Below, in pieces: positions 42,556-53,500 of a stretch of 64,000 nucleotides of DNA (position 1 is the stretch's first letter; each line of letters opens with the position of its first letter). The notes below the pieces were generated by a model. The model did not search any database. It saw only the letters and a program-made list of their open reading frames with translations, and had not been told where the DNA came from. The stretch is from Eutreptiella sp. 'Long Island Sound 2002' (Eukaryota > Euglenozoa > Euglenophyceae > Eutreptiales > Eutreptiaceae). The stretch covers positions 1,178,001 through 1,242,000 of the forward strand of contig OZ038381.1 in the NCBI GenBank assembly GCA_964036045.1. Reading direction: 5' to 3'. The position numbers were made by a program, and so were the translations under genes.

Positions 42556-43789
42556 TTTCAAGAATAAAAAAGTTAACGTTCAGAAATGATGCAAAATGAT
42601 CAAGATAGGGATTGTTTTCTGGCGATCGTTCGTCGCTTGGCCAAACACATAGACCTGCCCGTGGAAAAAGTCCAATCAAACAGCTGCCGTGCGAATGGCC
42701 ACAAGTTTAATTTGTTGATCCACATTTCTACAATAAATGTAATCATCTGAATCTAGCATTTTTAATCAACTTTGGCGAATGCCAAAATAATTGAGCATAA
42801 CACCATCCCGTCTCGACGGTAGGCACACAAGTGTTCATGGCAAATTGAAGTTCATCGAAATACAACCGCCGTATATTCAACAAGGTAGAGAAGCAAAGCA
42901 GTGCCATTGTCTGATGGATGACGTCGGACATGTTTACCAAAAACGTCCTTGTTGTATTCCTTTGTTGATCTTGCATTGACATTGTTTGCTTGCAATACTA
43001 TGTAGGATACAAGGCACTTTTGTTTGCTTTCATGTTTGTGTAGCTACGCTTATTAAAGAGAGTATGTATCCATGCAAGAAAAAATGCTTGACACATGCTT
43101 GATCACTGCTTCGGGTAGTTAAATTTGCAAGGTGAGCGGAACGAGTATGTTGTAATTTACCATTTATTTCTCAATTTTGAGAGTGAATTGTCCATTCATT
43201 TGACACCATTCTAGGCATGTTCATAGGTCAGCATATGTCTAGTAAAAATGGTTTTTATTGTGCCAATTGTCTTGGGTGTTGAATCATAGTGCACCATGAG
43301 TGACTCTCAGCTTTTTGAATCTTTTTTGATGACGACAAGAAAGTTGGTTCCACAATTAAAAGAATTGCAAAGGAAATCTTGCCGATTGTGTGCATCACAT
43401 ATCATCCTAGTCAATCAACATATGTGGAACGCTCAGAATGTTTTGAGAAATTGCGATCGGAAGTGAACCATGAATCTTCAATCCGACCTAAAATGATCCG
43501 TTAATACTAGAGCCTAATGCCACATGTCGCGGATATGCCTTTTTTTTCAAGAATATGAAGTAAAGTTGCAAGTGGGCAAGGGCAATGATGTAAAGTAAGC
43601 AAGTCTCCATTCTCCATCTTTACCTTTTTGTCTTGTTCCTTTGAAAAGCGAATACGAACAAAAAGTACAATGCGCAGCTTGTTTTTTTTTTATGGATGTT
43701 GTGTTTGGTAGAGGGGTCACAGATTTGTGAAAATGGCCTGTGGTGTCTAACACTGTCTTTAAAAATGGCAACATGGCCAACACATTTGA
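42556..43789. other. A/T-rich stretch, no gene recognised
   Basis: Open frames are short on both strands, without motifs or convincing splice structure. Confidence 0.45.
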
Positions 43790-44047
43790 AAAGGGTCGCT
43801 AGGGGCCGCTAAGGAGGAGGGTGTCCGCATCGCCGATAATGAGGCAGCTGCGCCCGCTAAGGCCACCGAGGAGACGGTAAACCCTCGCAAAAGAGGCTTG
43901 GAGAAGGCTACCATAGGGCATACCGCCAAACAAGAGGCCGCCAAAGAGCAACCTGCCGCTCAGAGGGCTGCCAAAGAGGAAGCAACCCGCAATATTGCTG
44001 AAGAAGAAGCAATTGCCAAAAAGGGCACCGTAGTTCGGCCGAAATAG
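43790..44047 (+). CDS. Ala/Lys/Glu-rich helical fragment
   Basis: An 85-codon open frame without ATG, from just after TGA 43787 to TAG 44045. The peptide is strikingly biased (AKEEGVRIADNEAAAPAKAT, then AAKEQPAAQRAAKEEATRN, then AEEEAIAKK), as in long charged helices of histone-like or TolA-like proteins. GC content rises sharply over this stretch against A/T-rich flanks. The lack of a start suggests an exon (AG acceptors lie near its left end) or a fragment of a dead gene. The function is unknown. Confidence 0.4.
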   Translation, partial: KGSLGAAKEEGVRIADNEAAAPAKATEETVNPRKRGLEKATIGHTAKQEAAKEQPAAQRAAKEEATRNIAEEEAIAKKGTVVRPK

Positions 44048-44778
44048 CGAAAAATTGTCCTCTTCATAACTTGTGTTTGCCGGTATTTTCACATTGCCCA
44101 GCTCAAAACCTCACTTCGATTGCTTGGCATGAAACCTAGAGAAAAGGTTCCTCAAAATCACATAAAATGGACTTCCGGCAAAATTTTGGTTTTGCAGAGT
44201 TCGAGAGATTCAAAACCCATTTACAAATAGCTTCTGATCCAAATGTGGCGCCCATTTTTTGGGTGCAAATTAGGACACGCCTTTGTTCAAATCACTGGCT
44301 AGAGGAATTACATGTGGCTTGAATTGTTTTATCAATTCAAGACGTGCGTAGAAAACCAGCTTGAACCACTTGAATCAGCGTAATTTTGCAGTTCTGCTAA
44401 TGGGTTGATGTTGGTAGAGTTGCACAACAGTTGTTTCGCAAAGGTCATGGTTCTATGTGCAGTATGGACAAACATAGCCGAGACCTAGGTTCTAGGGGCC
44501 TTTGCCTACCTAGCTCCTCTCGCTGCTGCCCTCATGGATCACTTGAACAAGTGGCGAGGCACTACATAAAAGAATGAGAATGGCACACGGGCATAGATTG
44601 ATATTGATGAAGACAATTGACTTGGCGACGGACCTAGGCTAAGTGTTTGCACTGTGTGCGCACTACGTGCATACTACGCACGCAGAGGCTAGGATACTCA
44701 CCCACGAATACTTGTCACCTGTTTACTAGCACGGCGAAGCAGCAAAGCCCACATCAGAACAACAAAACTGCCTTCAAC
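44048..44778. other. No gene recognised
   Basis: A/T-rich and then mixed sequence. A small run of GTGCGCAC-like motifs at 44650-44690 resembles the GCGC family, but no boundary is clear. Confidence 0.4.
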
Positions 44779-44945
44779 TTGGAGGAAATCTTTGCACTGC
44801 GCGCGCACTGCGCGCTACTTTTAGACTATGTTCCCCCCCAAGAGCCCCCAAGCACACCCCTTGGAAACGCCCTTAGAATTAGGTGACCCAAACTGCCCCA
44901 GCTCAAGAAAGTTGCAAACTACCTTCCCTTAACATAACACACACA
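44779..44945 (+). repeat. GCGC-motif dispersed repeat, type 2 copy
   Basis: GGAGGAAATCTTTGCACTGC, then GCGCTACTTTTAGACTATGT and AGCACACCCCTTGGAAACGC, AATTAGGTGACCCAAACTGC. It aligns along its length with 63729-63880 and in part with 14995-15085 (minus). It borders the 3' end of the minus-strand LINE region. Confidence 0.75.
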
Positions 44946-45467
44946 TGTTCTTTACGATGCCCCGCTGCCACATGCGTGGTTTCGGTTGTGAGGAAAGGGC
45001 TCTCTCCTTTCCCTTGCGGTTAGAATTGGATTGGGGTTGAGATTGTGTAGCCACGGGGTGTTGCGAGGATTGAGAGGGTTTTTGCACTGAACGGCGCCTT
45101 TTGTGGCTGGCCAGGCCGGGGAGAAAGGCTCTTGCGCGCCAAGCTTTTTTGGGGAGGGGCGGGAGCCCGAAATCAAGTTCAATCGCGGGCTGAGTACCGC
45201 TGCACGTTGCTGTCCTCGTCTGCTTCATCTCAAAGAGATTTGGCAGCCCCGTTATAGACAACCGCAGGCCGGGGTCTCCGCTTGATACCCGAAGGCGGTG
45301 TGGTTGCGGACTGGGGGTTAGAGCATGACGGCTTGAGCACGGGGGGTGGCTTGGGGGAGGGATTCATTTGCAGAAGTGACTGGTGAGTGCCAGTGTGGTA
45401 GTACTGATTGATCGCGCCGCTAGGGCTGTCGAGGGTCGGCGTGAGAAAATGTGTAAGTGTGGCTTTT
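44946..45467 (-). other. Probable 3' region of the LINE
   Basis: Sequence downstream of the ORF2 stop on the minus strand. It contains short proline- and serine-rich open frames (for example 45261-44929, with KPSQSSQHPVATQSQPQ) that could be decayed protein sequence or chance. I see no clear poly(A) tail or simple-repeat end, so the element's 3' boundary is unresolved. Confidence 0.35.
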
Positions 45468-48400
45468 TCAAAGAGATGACACGTTGGACGAGTGTGAGGA
45501 CGATTGTGAGTTTGTACTCGCGGGGGAGGGGGGGGCTGGTGCGAAGTACCTTGTTATGCGAGGAGAAGGGGCGGAAATGGGGGCGGAGGCGGCGAGGGGG
45601 GGTGCTGGTCTAGGGGGGGGGGGGAGGTTGAACATGTCCCTGATTGTGAGCGGCCGTTTGGGGGGCGGAGGCTCTGGCTGGGGTTGACTTGCGGTACCGC
45701 GTTTCAGTGATAGAGGCCGGACGGGCCTTGGGGGCTGGCGGCCGTGTTTTCGAGTTTTGGTGTGTGCCGCAGGAGATGGGGGGCGGGGGCGTTTTGGGGG
45801 CTTGTGTGCAACTTTGTCCGGGAGGGGGGGGGGAGGGTGGTAGGCGGGGGGGGGGCGTTGTTGGGCGGTGTGCGACGTGCTGTAGGGCGACCAGTGGCGT
45901 CCCCATGAGTTGGGGCCCGTAGGGGGGGTGAGCGGGGCTGGGGGGGGGTGGTCTTTTAGCCATTCCAGCGTGCGGTATAGGGCGCTGAGGAGCAGGGGAA
46001 CACGATCCTTCAGGGCGAGTTTTAAGTCGTGACAGTGTGCTGGTTTTCTTCGGCCGGAGGGGGGGGTTGTGAGTTTGGTGTACAGCGTCATGGGAACAAG
46101 CCCCCGGACGAAATTGCGTCTCTCCCCCACGTGTGTGGTCGCGGACCACCATTGGGACACCACCGTGGTGAAGGGGGGGCGCCAGCATTGAATGTAGGAT
46201 TGGACCAGGTGTTCGCACGTTGGGCAGTGTGAGACGAAAGAGATAACATCCATCGGGTGCGGGTCGGGGCAAGCGTGGCAATGGCGAGGGCGCAAGTCGT
46301 CGTGGAAAGCAAATGGCGCCATGTTGAAATTTCCGGAGGACCATTTGAAAGGGAGGCCTTTGAACCACGAAGTGTGGTTGTAAAAATGGAAGCTGGACGG
46401 TGCGTGGATGTTTTCGTGTTTGTGGCGAGGGAGGAGATGCTTGATTGAGGTTGTAGTCAATTTGTGTATGACTGGGAGGGGGCCCCTGGATATGCACCCT
46501 ATCGGGGGGGGGGGAAGGAGGGAGGGGTCCCAGACCATCACGTGGGCGGCCCACTTTGAGTAAGCATCTGAGATTTCATTCCCCACGAACCCGGCGTGCC
46601 CCTTGATCCACCCCCAACCCTGGATCATCCCTGGGCGTAGGGAGGCCTGAATGGACTGGAGAGAGGATTCCCACGTGCCGGCTGGCGAGCGTGATGGGAG
46701 GCCTGGGGGGGTGTTCGGAGAGAGAACAGTGATAACGTGGAGGTTGTCCCCTAGCACGGCGAAGGAGAGGTGCGGGTGAGATGCAAGGGCCCACCGTAGG
46801 AATATAATAGCGGCCCAGAACTCCGATCCCTCTGATGACTGGTACGGGGACGTTTGGCACAGTACCCATCTGGAGCCATTTGGAAAAAACAGGGTGGCCG
46901 CCGATCCGTAGCCCAAGGCGCCCGCTGAGCCATCCAAGTACACCCATGTCGTGCCGGGGGACGATGCGAGGAGGAGGGCAAGGGCTGCTTCACAACCCCA
47001 TTCTTCGAGGTCGTCGGGGTCAAGGGAGTGAGGTTCATCTGGGAGCCGGTACAGCTCGCCATGCAGTGACGAGTCGAGTAGGACCCCGCCGTATGGCCCG
47101 GGGGGGGGGTTGAGGATGTATTCTTGAGGGTGAAGAAGGGGGGGGGTGAGCAGTTCGTGGCGCCCCGCCAGTTGAGGGAGGACAGAAATGGCTGGGTTTT
47201 GAAAGGTGTATTCTTTCTCGTTGCGGCGGAGACCGGGGTTTTTGATGGTGTGGGTGGTGCCGTCCGAAAACTGGAGTGTGGCCGATTCTGAGTGCACTTC
47301 CGTGACTGTACCTAGGTGGAACCCCAGGTCCTGGGGCGTCCGTTTTAATCTGTTGCCGAACTTGCTGTATTGTGGTGCCGGCTTGGTGGCTAGGAACCGG
47401 ACCTGGACTTTTTCTTTTGGGAGGAAAAGGGAGGGGGGGCAGGAGGCCCAGAGGCCGGTGCTGTGGTATCGGAAGCCTATGGCGTGGCATGCGTCCATGA
47501 TGGTGTCTTGGATTGGGTTGCGTGTGGTGGAGAGCATTGCTTCGGAAAAAGATTCGTTTGTCGAGGTCGGGCCGTCTCCGTTGAGGTACCTTATTGCGGT
47601 GTTTACCAGGGCCATGCAAATTGAAAAAGTGAAGTGGCGGAGTCCTAAGCCTCCCTGGTGGCGAGGGGTGTAGCGGGCCTTAGGGGAGACGAGGCGGGAG
47701 ATCCTGTTGGCTCTGTCCGGGGAGGGGTCATGCGCAACATTTTGCCAGATCATGGCCTGAAGGGCCCCCAACTCGTTCAGGGCCAGGGGGTGTGCCATGA
47801 GGCGGTAGGAAAGAATAGGGATGAGTTGGACGTTCACCAAGAGAATGTATTCCGAAAGGGTGAGCTGGAGGGGTTGGAGGGTTGTGAAAAATGAGCGTAT
47901 TTCCGACTTGGCCAATGCCAGTGTTTGTGCCTCATGGTTGGCGGTGAAGATGTATACCCCTAGGTATTTGTAGCAATTGTGTGGTTGCCCCGTCTTTTGG
48001 TTTGTTGTCGACAGGGGGGTGCCCGAGGGGGAGGTGAAGGTTCTGGGGGGAGCTGTTCCCATAGCGTGGATCTCGGTTTTGCTGAGGTTAAGGTCTAGAC
48101 CCCACTCCCTGGCGACCGTGTCGAAGAAGTTTAAAACTTGCTGTATGCGGTCCCCATTCTCTGATCGATAGAGGAGGTCGTCAACAAAGGCGTGGCCCGA
48201 TTCGTGTGGGGAGGGGGGTGCAGTGACGTGGGACGGCAAGGCGAAGAGGAGCACATTCAGGTAGAGGCAGAAAAGGATTGGTGACATGGGGCATCCTTGC
48301 CGAACGCCTCTGGTTTGCAGGTGTGAGGAGTGGGTTTGACCTGACACCACTGGGAAGTCGCGAGGGGCACGGTACAAGGATTGAATGAGGTTTACAAGGG

Positions 48401-50513
48401 GCGTAGGAAAGTTCAGGCGGGATAGAACTGTGAAGAGGGTGGTGTGGGGGACGGAGTTAAAAGCCTTATTGAAATCAATGTAGAGGCTGTAGCTACCGAC
48501 CGATTCCCGAAACGTGGATAAGAGGTTGAAAATGTGGTCCTGGCATCTGCGGTTCGGAAGCCCGCCGAACTGGGTGGGGTGTATGATGGAATGTTCAATG
48601 GCCGCTGCCAGTAGCTCCCGGTTGGCGTGTGTTGCAATTATTTTGTAAACGCTGTTCAGCAAGGCTATAGGCCTGTAATTTACCGGGTTCATCACGTCCC
48701 CTTTCTTAAAAAGCAAGATGATGTTGGCTTCGAGCCATTTCTCGGGCAACGGCCGGTGGAGGTAGTAGTTGCATACCTTCCAAACGAATTGTTGGATAGG
48801 GGGGGGGGAGACGTGCAAAGTGTAGTTGTTTGTGAAGTCCCGCCCCCCCGCCTTGTTGGGCTTGGACCTCTTAAGCGTGTTGCGTAACGATTCCCAGGTA
48901 ATGTCAGGGAGGAGGCCGTGTTTTGTGGGTTCGGGGCAGGCGGGGGAGTGTGCGAGTAGGCGATCCACTAGAGTGTTCGGCGGTGCGTATTCGAGGCTGC
49001 CCCCCAGGGTGAGGAGTGTAGAAGAGAAAATAGAGCCCACTTCTTTGGGGGTGGAGACGAGCTGTGTGGTGCCCGGGCGCTTCAGCGTTATTTCACCTCG
49101 TTCCACGGGGTTGAGCGCCTCGTTGATGGTGCGTTTGATCCTAGTTTTCCTCACTAGGCACCGATGGATTTTGGTGGTTGCGGCCTTGTTCACTTTGGTT
49201 TCCCACTCCTTGACGAGTTTGTTGAGCGTGTCCATGGAAGCGGGGTAGTTGGGATGGCTGGGGGGGGGCAGGGTTTGCAGGGACTCTTTGATTTTCTTTA
49301 CCAGAGCCGAGGAGGTAGGGCGTGACGGCGTGGTGATACTGTGGTAGCTGGTCGCCACTTCCTCCAGCACGACGTCTGTGAAAAGCTCGATGTCCGCCGA
49401 GGACAAGGACTCAAAGCGGGGGAGGGTAGACTCGCACCACCGCGCCAGGGGGGCAAGGGAGTCGTGGTGCTTGGAGCGTTCCCGCTCCGTCAGTTTTCGG
49501 AAAACTTTCCTCTTAGTTGTGGGAGCTTCGGTAAAAGGGTGAGGGGGGACTTGAGAGGTGTACGTGACTGGGTGGTGGTCTGACGTTTTGTCGTCGGTTT
49601 GGATGGTTGCAGAGGTGGGGGCAAAAAATTCCGAGGCCGCCGGGGAGAGCAAAATATGGTCAAGGCGGCTACTGCTTGCCCTGTACGGGGTGGGGTATCG
49701 GGAGAAGGACCGCTCGGTCGGGTGAAAGTGCCGAAAGGTATCGATGAGGCGCGGCGGGTCGCTCGTGATCTGTCTGCGAAGCCACGGCCATTCGTTGTCC
49801 GTTTGGAGGTTCGATCCGTCTAGTTCAGGGCACATTATGCAATTGGTGTCCCCACCGAGGACGTGGTTAGGATACTGATGCATGAGTGGCCGTAGGATGT
49901 TTTCAATTTTTGAGCGGTGGACGTCCGTGCTTGGGGCGTATACCGAGACCAGCAAGGTGGGCGGGGCCCCCGGGAGAGTGAGAACTGCTGCCGCCAGCAT
50001 CCCTTCTGTATCTAGTCGGGGAAGGGGGGTAACGAAGCGGGAGAGCCGGGGGGAACAGACCAAGACGGAACCATGCTCGCCTCTGGAGTGTTTGTCTTGG
50101 CTGATATTCGAAACGATGGTGGCTTTAGTGCCCGAACCGTAGGCGTATACGTGGGGGAGGATGGGGGCGTGATTGATTTCTTGGAGGAAGAGGATGTCGA
50201 AGTCGTTCTTGAGGTGTCGGAGAATTTGGCTGCTCACTATGGGTTTCTTCTGCAAGTTGTGGGATAGAAAACGCAGTTCTGAAGGGAGGGGTATGGGGGG
50301 GCGGTGAGGCCGTTGGTAACCCTTCCGTAGGCGCGTTTTGGATCTCGGGGGGGGCGGGATAGGGGGGGGCTGGGGGGGCACTGGGGAGCCGGGCTGGCTG
50401 GGCTGGCTAAGGCAAAGAAAGTGCTGAATTTGGTCGGCCGGTATCCCGGCCGAGGTGAGCTCGTCGTCTAGCCCCTTGCCTGTGATGGTGGAAGCCGTGA
50501 CTGGGCCGGTGGT
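45468..50513 (-). CDS. LINE ORF2: AP endonuclease, reverse transcriptase, RNase H
   Basis: About 1681 codons on the minus strand, open from just after TGA 50516-50514; the first 44 codons lack ATG and the first GTG is at 50381. Domains in order: AP-type endonuclease (LSHNLQKKP, DILFLQEIN, GGDTNCI, SRLDHIL, SDHHPV); reverse transcriptase (YRPIALLNSVYKII, YIDFNKAFNSV, RGVRQGCPMSPILF and FVDD at 48188-48177); RNase H (YLDGSAG, SEFWAAI, LGDNLHVI, WIKGHAGFVGNE); a Cys/His finger (CHACPDPHPMD then HCPTC); and a Pro-rich tail ending RITRYFAP, a PIP-box-like motif. All catalytic motifs look intact. The order fits L1/I-type LINEs with RNase H. How ORF2 starts is unclear. Confidence 0.93.
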   Translation of the reverse strand, partial: TTGPVTASTITGKGLDDELTSAGIPADQIQHFLCLSQPSQPGSPVPPQPPPIPPPPRSKTRLRKGYQRPHRPPIPLPSELRFLSHNLQKKPIVSSQILRHLKNDFDILFLQEINHAPILPHVYAYGSGTKATIVSNISQDKHSRGEHGSVLVCSPRLSRFVTPLPRLDTEGMLAAAVLTLPGAPPTLLVSVYAPSTDVHRSKIENILRPLMHQYPNHVLGGDTNCIMCPELDGSNLQTDNEWPWLRRQITSDPPRLIDTFRHFHPTERSFSRYPTPYRASSSRLDHILLSPAASEFFAPTSATIQTDDKTSDHHPVTYTSQVPPHPFTEAPTTKRKVFRKLTERERSKHHDSLAPLARWCESTLPRFESLSSADIELFTDVVLEEVATSYHSITTPSRPTSSALVKKIKESLQTLPPPSHPNYPASMDTLNKLVKEWETKVNKAATTKIHRCLVRKTRIKRTINEALNPVERGEITLKRPGTTQLVSTPKEVGSIFSSTLLTLGGSLEYAPPNTLVDRLLAHSPACPEPTKHGLLPDITWESLRNTLKRSKPNKAGGRDFTNNYTLHVSPPPIQQFVWKVCNYYLHRPLPEKWLEANIILLFKKGDVMNPVNYRPIALLNSVYKIIATHANRELLAAAIEHSIIHPTQFGGLPNRRCQDHIFNLLSTFRESVGSYSLYIDFNKAFNSVPHTTLFTVLSRLNFPTPLVNLIQSLYRAPRDFPVVSGQTHSSHLQTRGVRQGCPMSPILFCLYLNVLLFALPSHVTAPPSPHESGHAFVDDLLYRSENGDRIQQVLNFFDTVAREWGLDLNLSKTEIHAMGTAPPRTFTSPSGTPLSTTNQKTGQPHNCYKYLGVYIFTANHEAQTLALAKSEIRSFFTTLQPLQLTLSEYILLVNVQLIPILSYRLMAHPLALNELGALQAMIWQNVAHDPSPDRANRISRLVSPKARYTPRHQGGLGLRHFTFSICMALVNTAIRYLNGDGPTSTNESFSEAMLSTTRNPIQDTIMDACHAIGFRYHSTGLWASCPPSLFLPKEKVQVRFLATKPAPQYSKFGNRLKRTPQDLGFHLGTVTEVHSESATLQFSDGTTHTIKNPGLRRNEKEYTFQNPAISVLPQLAGRHELLTPPLLHPQEYILNPPPGPYGGVLLDSSLHGELYRLPDEPHSLDPDDLEEWGCEAALALLLASSPGTTWVYLDGSAGALGYGSAATLFFPNGSRWVLCQTSPYQSSEGSEFWAAIIFLRWALASHPHLSFAVLGDNLHVITVLSPNTPPGLPSRSPAGTWESSLQSIQASLRPGMIQGWGWIKGHAGFVGNEISDAYSKWAAHVMVWDPSLLPPPPIGCISRGPLPVIHKLTTTSIKHLLPRHKHENIHAPSSFHFYNHTSWFKGLPFKWSSGNFNMAPFAFHDDLRPRHCHACPDPHPMDVISFVSHCPTCEHLVQSYIQCWRPPFTTVVSQWWSATTHVGERRNFVRGLVPMTLYTKLTTPPSGRRKPAHCHDLKLALKDRVPLLLSALYRTLEWLKDHPPPAPLTPPTGPNSWGRHWSPYSTSHTAQQRPPPAYHPPPPLPDKVAHKPPKRPRPPSPAAHTKTRKHGRQPPRPVRPLSLKRGTASQPQPEPPPPKRPLTIRDMFNLPPPPRPAPPLAASAPISAPSPRITRYFAPAPPSPASTNSQSSSHSSNVSSL

Positions 50514-50598
50514 TCACTGAATCTTGGCCCTTTTGTGTTCAGGTAGAGGGGGCTGGACAGTGCAGGAGGCGGGTACCCGGCCCTCTGGCTTTCGTGGG

Positions 50599-53500
50599 TT
50601 AGCTTGCCTGTGGTATGTGTCGGAGGATTAGAGCGAGGCGAGGGACGGTACGAGGGACGGTTAGCCCAAACACTTCGTCTTCTCTCCGTCGAGGTATACC
50701 GTGGTGCCACTCATGGCGTGCGGCCCCCGTGAGGACCAGGAGAGAGCGGGCAAACAGGCGGATGCGAAAGGAGTCCCCGTTGGAGGGGTTCTTAAAGAAC
50801 ATTGTGGTGTCCGATTGGGAACCAAAAATGGACACTGGGTCGCCTAGCAAGGGGTCGTCCCCGTGGTAGCCGATGCCCTCTCCCGGGAGATACATTGTGC
50901 CCGTGATTTGGTTGGGAGGAGGGTGTGAGAGGCCTAGCCGCTCCAGCGCGGCATTGTAGGTTTGGAGGATGGAGGAAAACTCTTCCGGGATGGGGGACGT
51001 GGCGGCGACTTTGCTCGGGCCGAGGTATGCGTGGCCGAAGTGTTGGACTGAGCGCCCGTGGTACTTCTCCCACGTGTTGTCGTGGAGAATCTTTTTTACC
51101 GTTTCCTCTTGGCTTTCGGAGAATACGTCGCGGACGTAATAAAAACCAGCGGGGAGGCGGGGGTCGATTTGAATATCCGAGGCGGGGGTGGGGGCACCGT
51201 GGTCGGGGGGTAGGAGGGTGGTCGCCTCGCCTCCTAGTGGAGCAAGCAGCGGGACGCTGGTCTCGGACATCTCTTCGATGCGGCTTGGTCCCGGCGTTGG
51301 CGTAGCGGCGCCGGCGTCCTCCGGTGCCGCGTTCCACTCGCTGATGCGCTCAGTCAGCCCCGTAGCGGGCCTTTCACGAAGGGCGGTGACAAGTTGGGAC
51401 ACGAAGGCCGTGGACCCCAAGGCGGCTCCCGCTTGGAGGCGCTGCACTATGGGTTGCTCGTGCTCGGCCACATCCGGGTCTTGAGCGGGGAGGATCTTCT
51501 CGAGGGCGATGAGGTTGCGGTGTAGTGGGGCAAAGGCAGCGTCTCCATATTTGAAATCATGCGCTAGCAGCGCGGATTCCCCCTTTTCGTAGACCACGAG
51601 GTAGGCTTGTTGGTGTTCGTAGGGAGGCCGCGTGGGCTCGAACGACACGTACGGGCCAAGAAACCCCGCTTGGACGCGCAAGTCGAGAGCGTGCGCCGAT
51701 TTTGGGGCCACTAGGAGCACGGCGGTCTTCGGGGCCTTAGATGAGTCGTATGAGGGCGGGGCCGGCGTCGCGTGGGCTCGCTCGGGGGCGCCCGAAGGCG
51801 CGGACCTCGCGTTGCCGTCGGATCGTGACGAGAACCGCACTAATTGCCCATCTATGCCATGAAAGAGGACAATGCCGCATGAGTGGAAGAAGCGGATAGC
51901 TAACGTTTGGACACCGGTCTTCATGACGTCGCACGGCGCGTGAGTGGTGTCAATCGCCACGACCAAGGAATCTTTAGACCGGAACATCGCTCCCAGGGGC
52001 GGTGAGGCGCCCCGTCCACCGGGCAGGTTGGCGATCATCATGGTGAGCATTTCCGGAGCTTGTAGGTCTTTGTTTCTTTCCTTTCGGTCCCTAGCGATCA
52101 CGGCTCGATACACTTCGGTAGTCGGCAAAGCGTGCATGTCCATTGCAAGGAGTTCTCCGGTGAGGAATTGGGCGCACTCTCGGACCTTAAACATGAGCTC
52201 GTCGGCAAAGCGAGATGGGAGTTCCCAATCAAACCGGTAGTAGGCCCAATGCGGGCTCTCGGAAGGGACTATGTGGCCAAACGGGTAGTAGGCATTTTTG
52301 GTGTTCACCGATACGTTTGCTAGCGCGGGGACAAACATTTCGTTCATTAACTTCATGAAAGCACGGGCGTCTCCAATTTTGCGTTGCCTTGGTTTAGTTT
52401 TATCTCTCTCTTCCGGCGGCGAAGGCTCAATGTGATCAAGGAATTCTATGCTCACCTCAAAACGTAGTGTTTTGTGCAACCGGAGATCTCGCACCGTTGG
52501 ATGGGCGTGCTTGGCGGCGAAGCGGAAAGGTTCAAACTTAAAATTGATGTCTTCATATCGGCACCCGTCAAAGGAAGAGGTGTTTAGGAGCAAGGCAACA
52601 TACGGCATCGTTTGATGGCCGCTCGTGCGGAACTCGTAGGAGTCTTTGCCGTCCCTTTTGACCTTGTAGGCGTCCCGGAGTTGCGCCCCGTGCATACATA
52701 TCACGCTAGAAATGTACGGAAGAAGAGGAAAAAGGGCGGAAGTTGAGCCTAGCATGCGAAAGGTGGCGGCAACCACTTGAGCGTCCCACGCCGGAATAAC
52801 GAACCATCCTTTGAGGTCTTTGTTCTCTTCTTTGGCTTTATCTAGCACGGTTCTTAATTGTTTAGCCCACGGGGTGGCGGTGGGTGGAGACTCCTTGGCT
52901 TCGGCTTGGGAATAGTCCAACTCATACGGCTTTAGGTAGAAACGCTTGTGCTTGAACAAAAGCTTTTCGAGCTCGTTGTAGTTGTTGTGCGCAACGGAAG
53001 AGACCCTACCTCGATCTAGAATTTCCGTGGAGTTGCTCCCAACGAAGGCGGATTGAATATCGGTGCCTTCCACATCCAGGTAAAACTCGGAGTAGTCTTG
53101 TAGTCGGCGGTAGACTTCGGGAACGAAAATGCGTTGGCGTGTGTCAAATATTTTGCCTTCAATGGCTTCAAGTTGGCGTGACGGAAAGCGTGTTTGCAAC
53201 GGCGAATTTGAGGCTTGGTGTTTTTGAAAGAGGTGTGACGGAGAATAGTTGAATAGCGTTGAAAGGCCATCATCGGCGGCTTTGGAGCTTCCAAGTAGGG
53301 TGAAATTCATGGTGTTTTCGGGATGAACGAAAAGGTGGCTTGGCGTCAATTGAAAGATTGCGAGCGTGGATTTGAACTCGGGAATTGAGATGATGATTTG
53401 AAAACTGCGGGAAAGGTTCCAGAACTTGAACAGCCCAGGATTTTCTCCAATCACCGAATAGCCTGGACTACTGGTGGATCCATCAACAAAATGCTGAGGG

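Noticed and set aside
44929-45261. 110-codon minus-strand frame (KPSQSSQHPVATQ region) as a separate gene
   Set aside because: Low-complexity Ser/Gln/Pro composition just downstream of the LINE ORF2 and partly inside a dispersed repeat; more likely 3' region or decayed element sequence.
45610-46554. 314-codon minus-strand frame and several plus-strand frames inside the LINE ORF2
   Set aside because: They are shadows of the long ORF2, in a GC-rich stretch with proline bias. The ORF2 frame carries all recognisable motifs.
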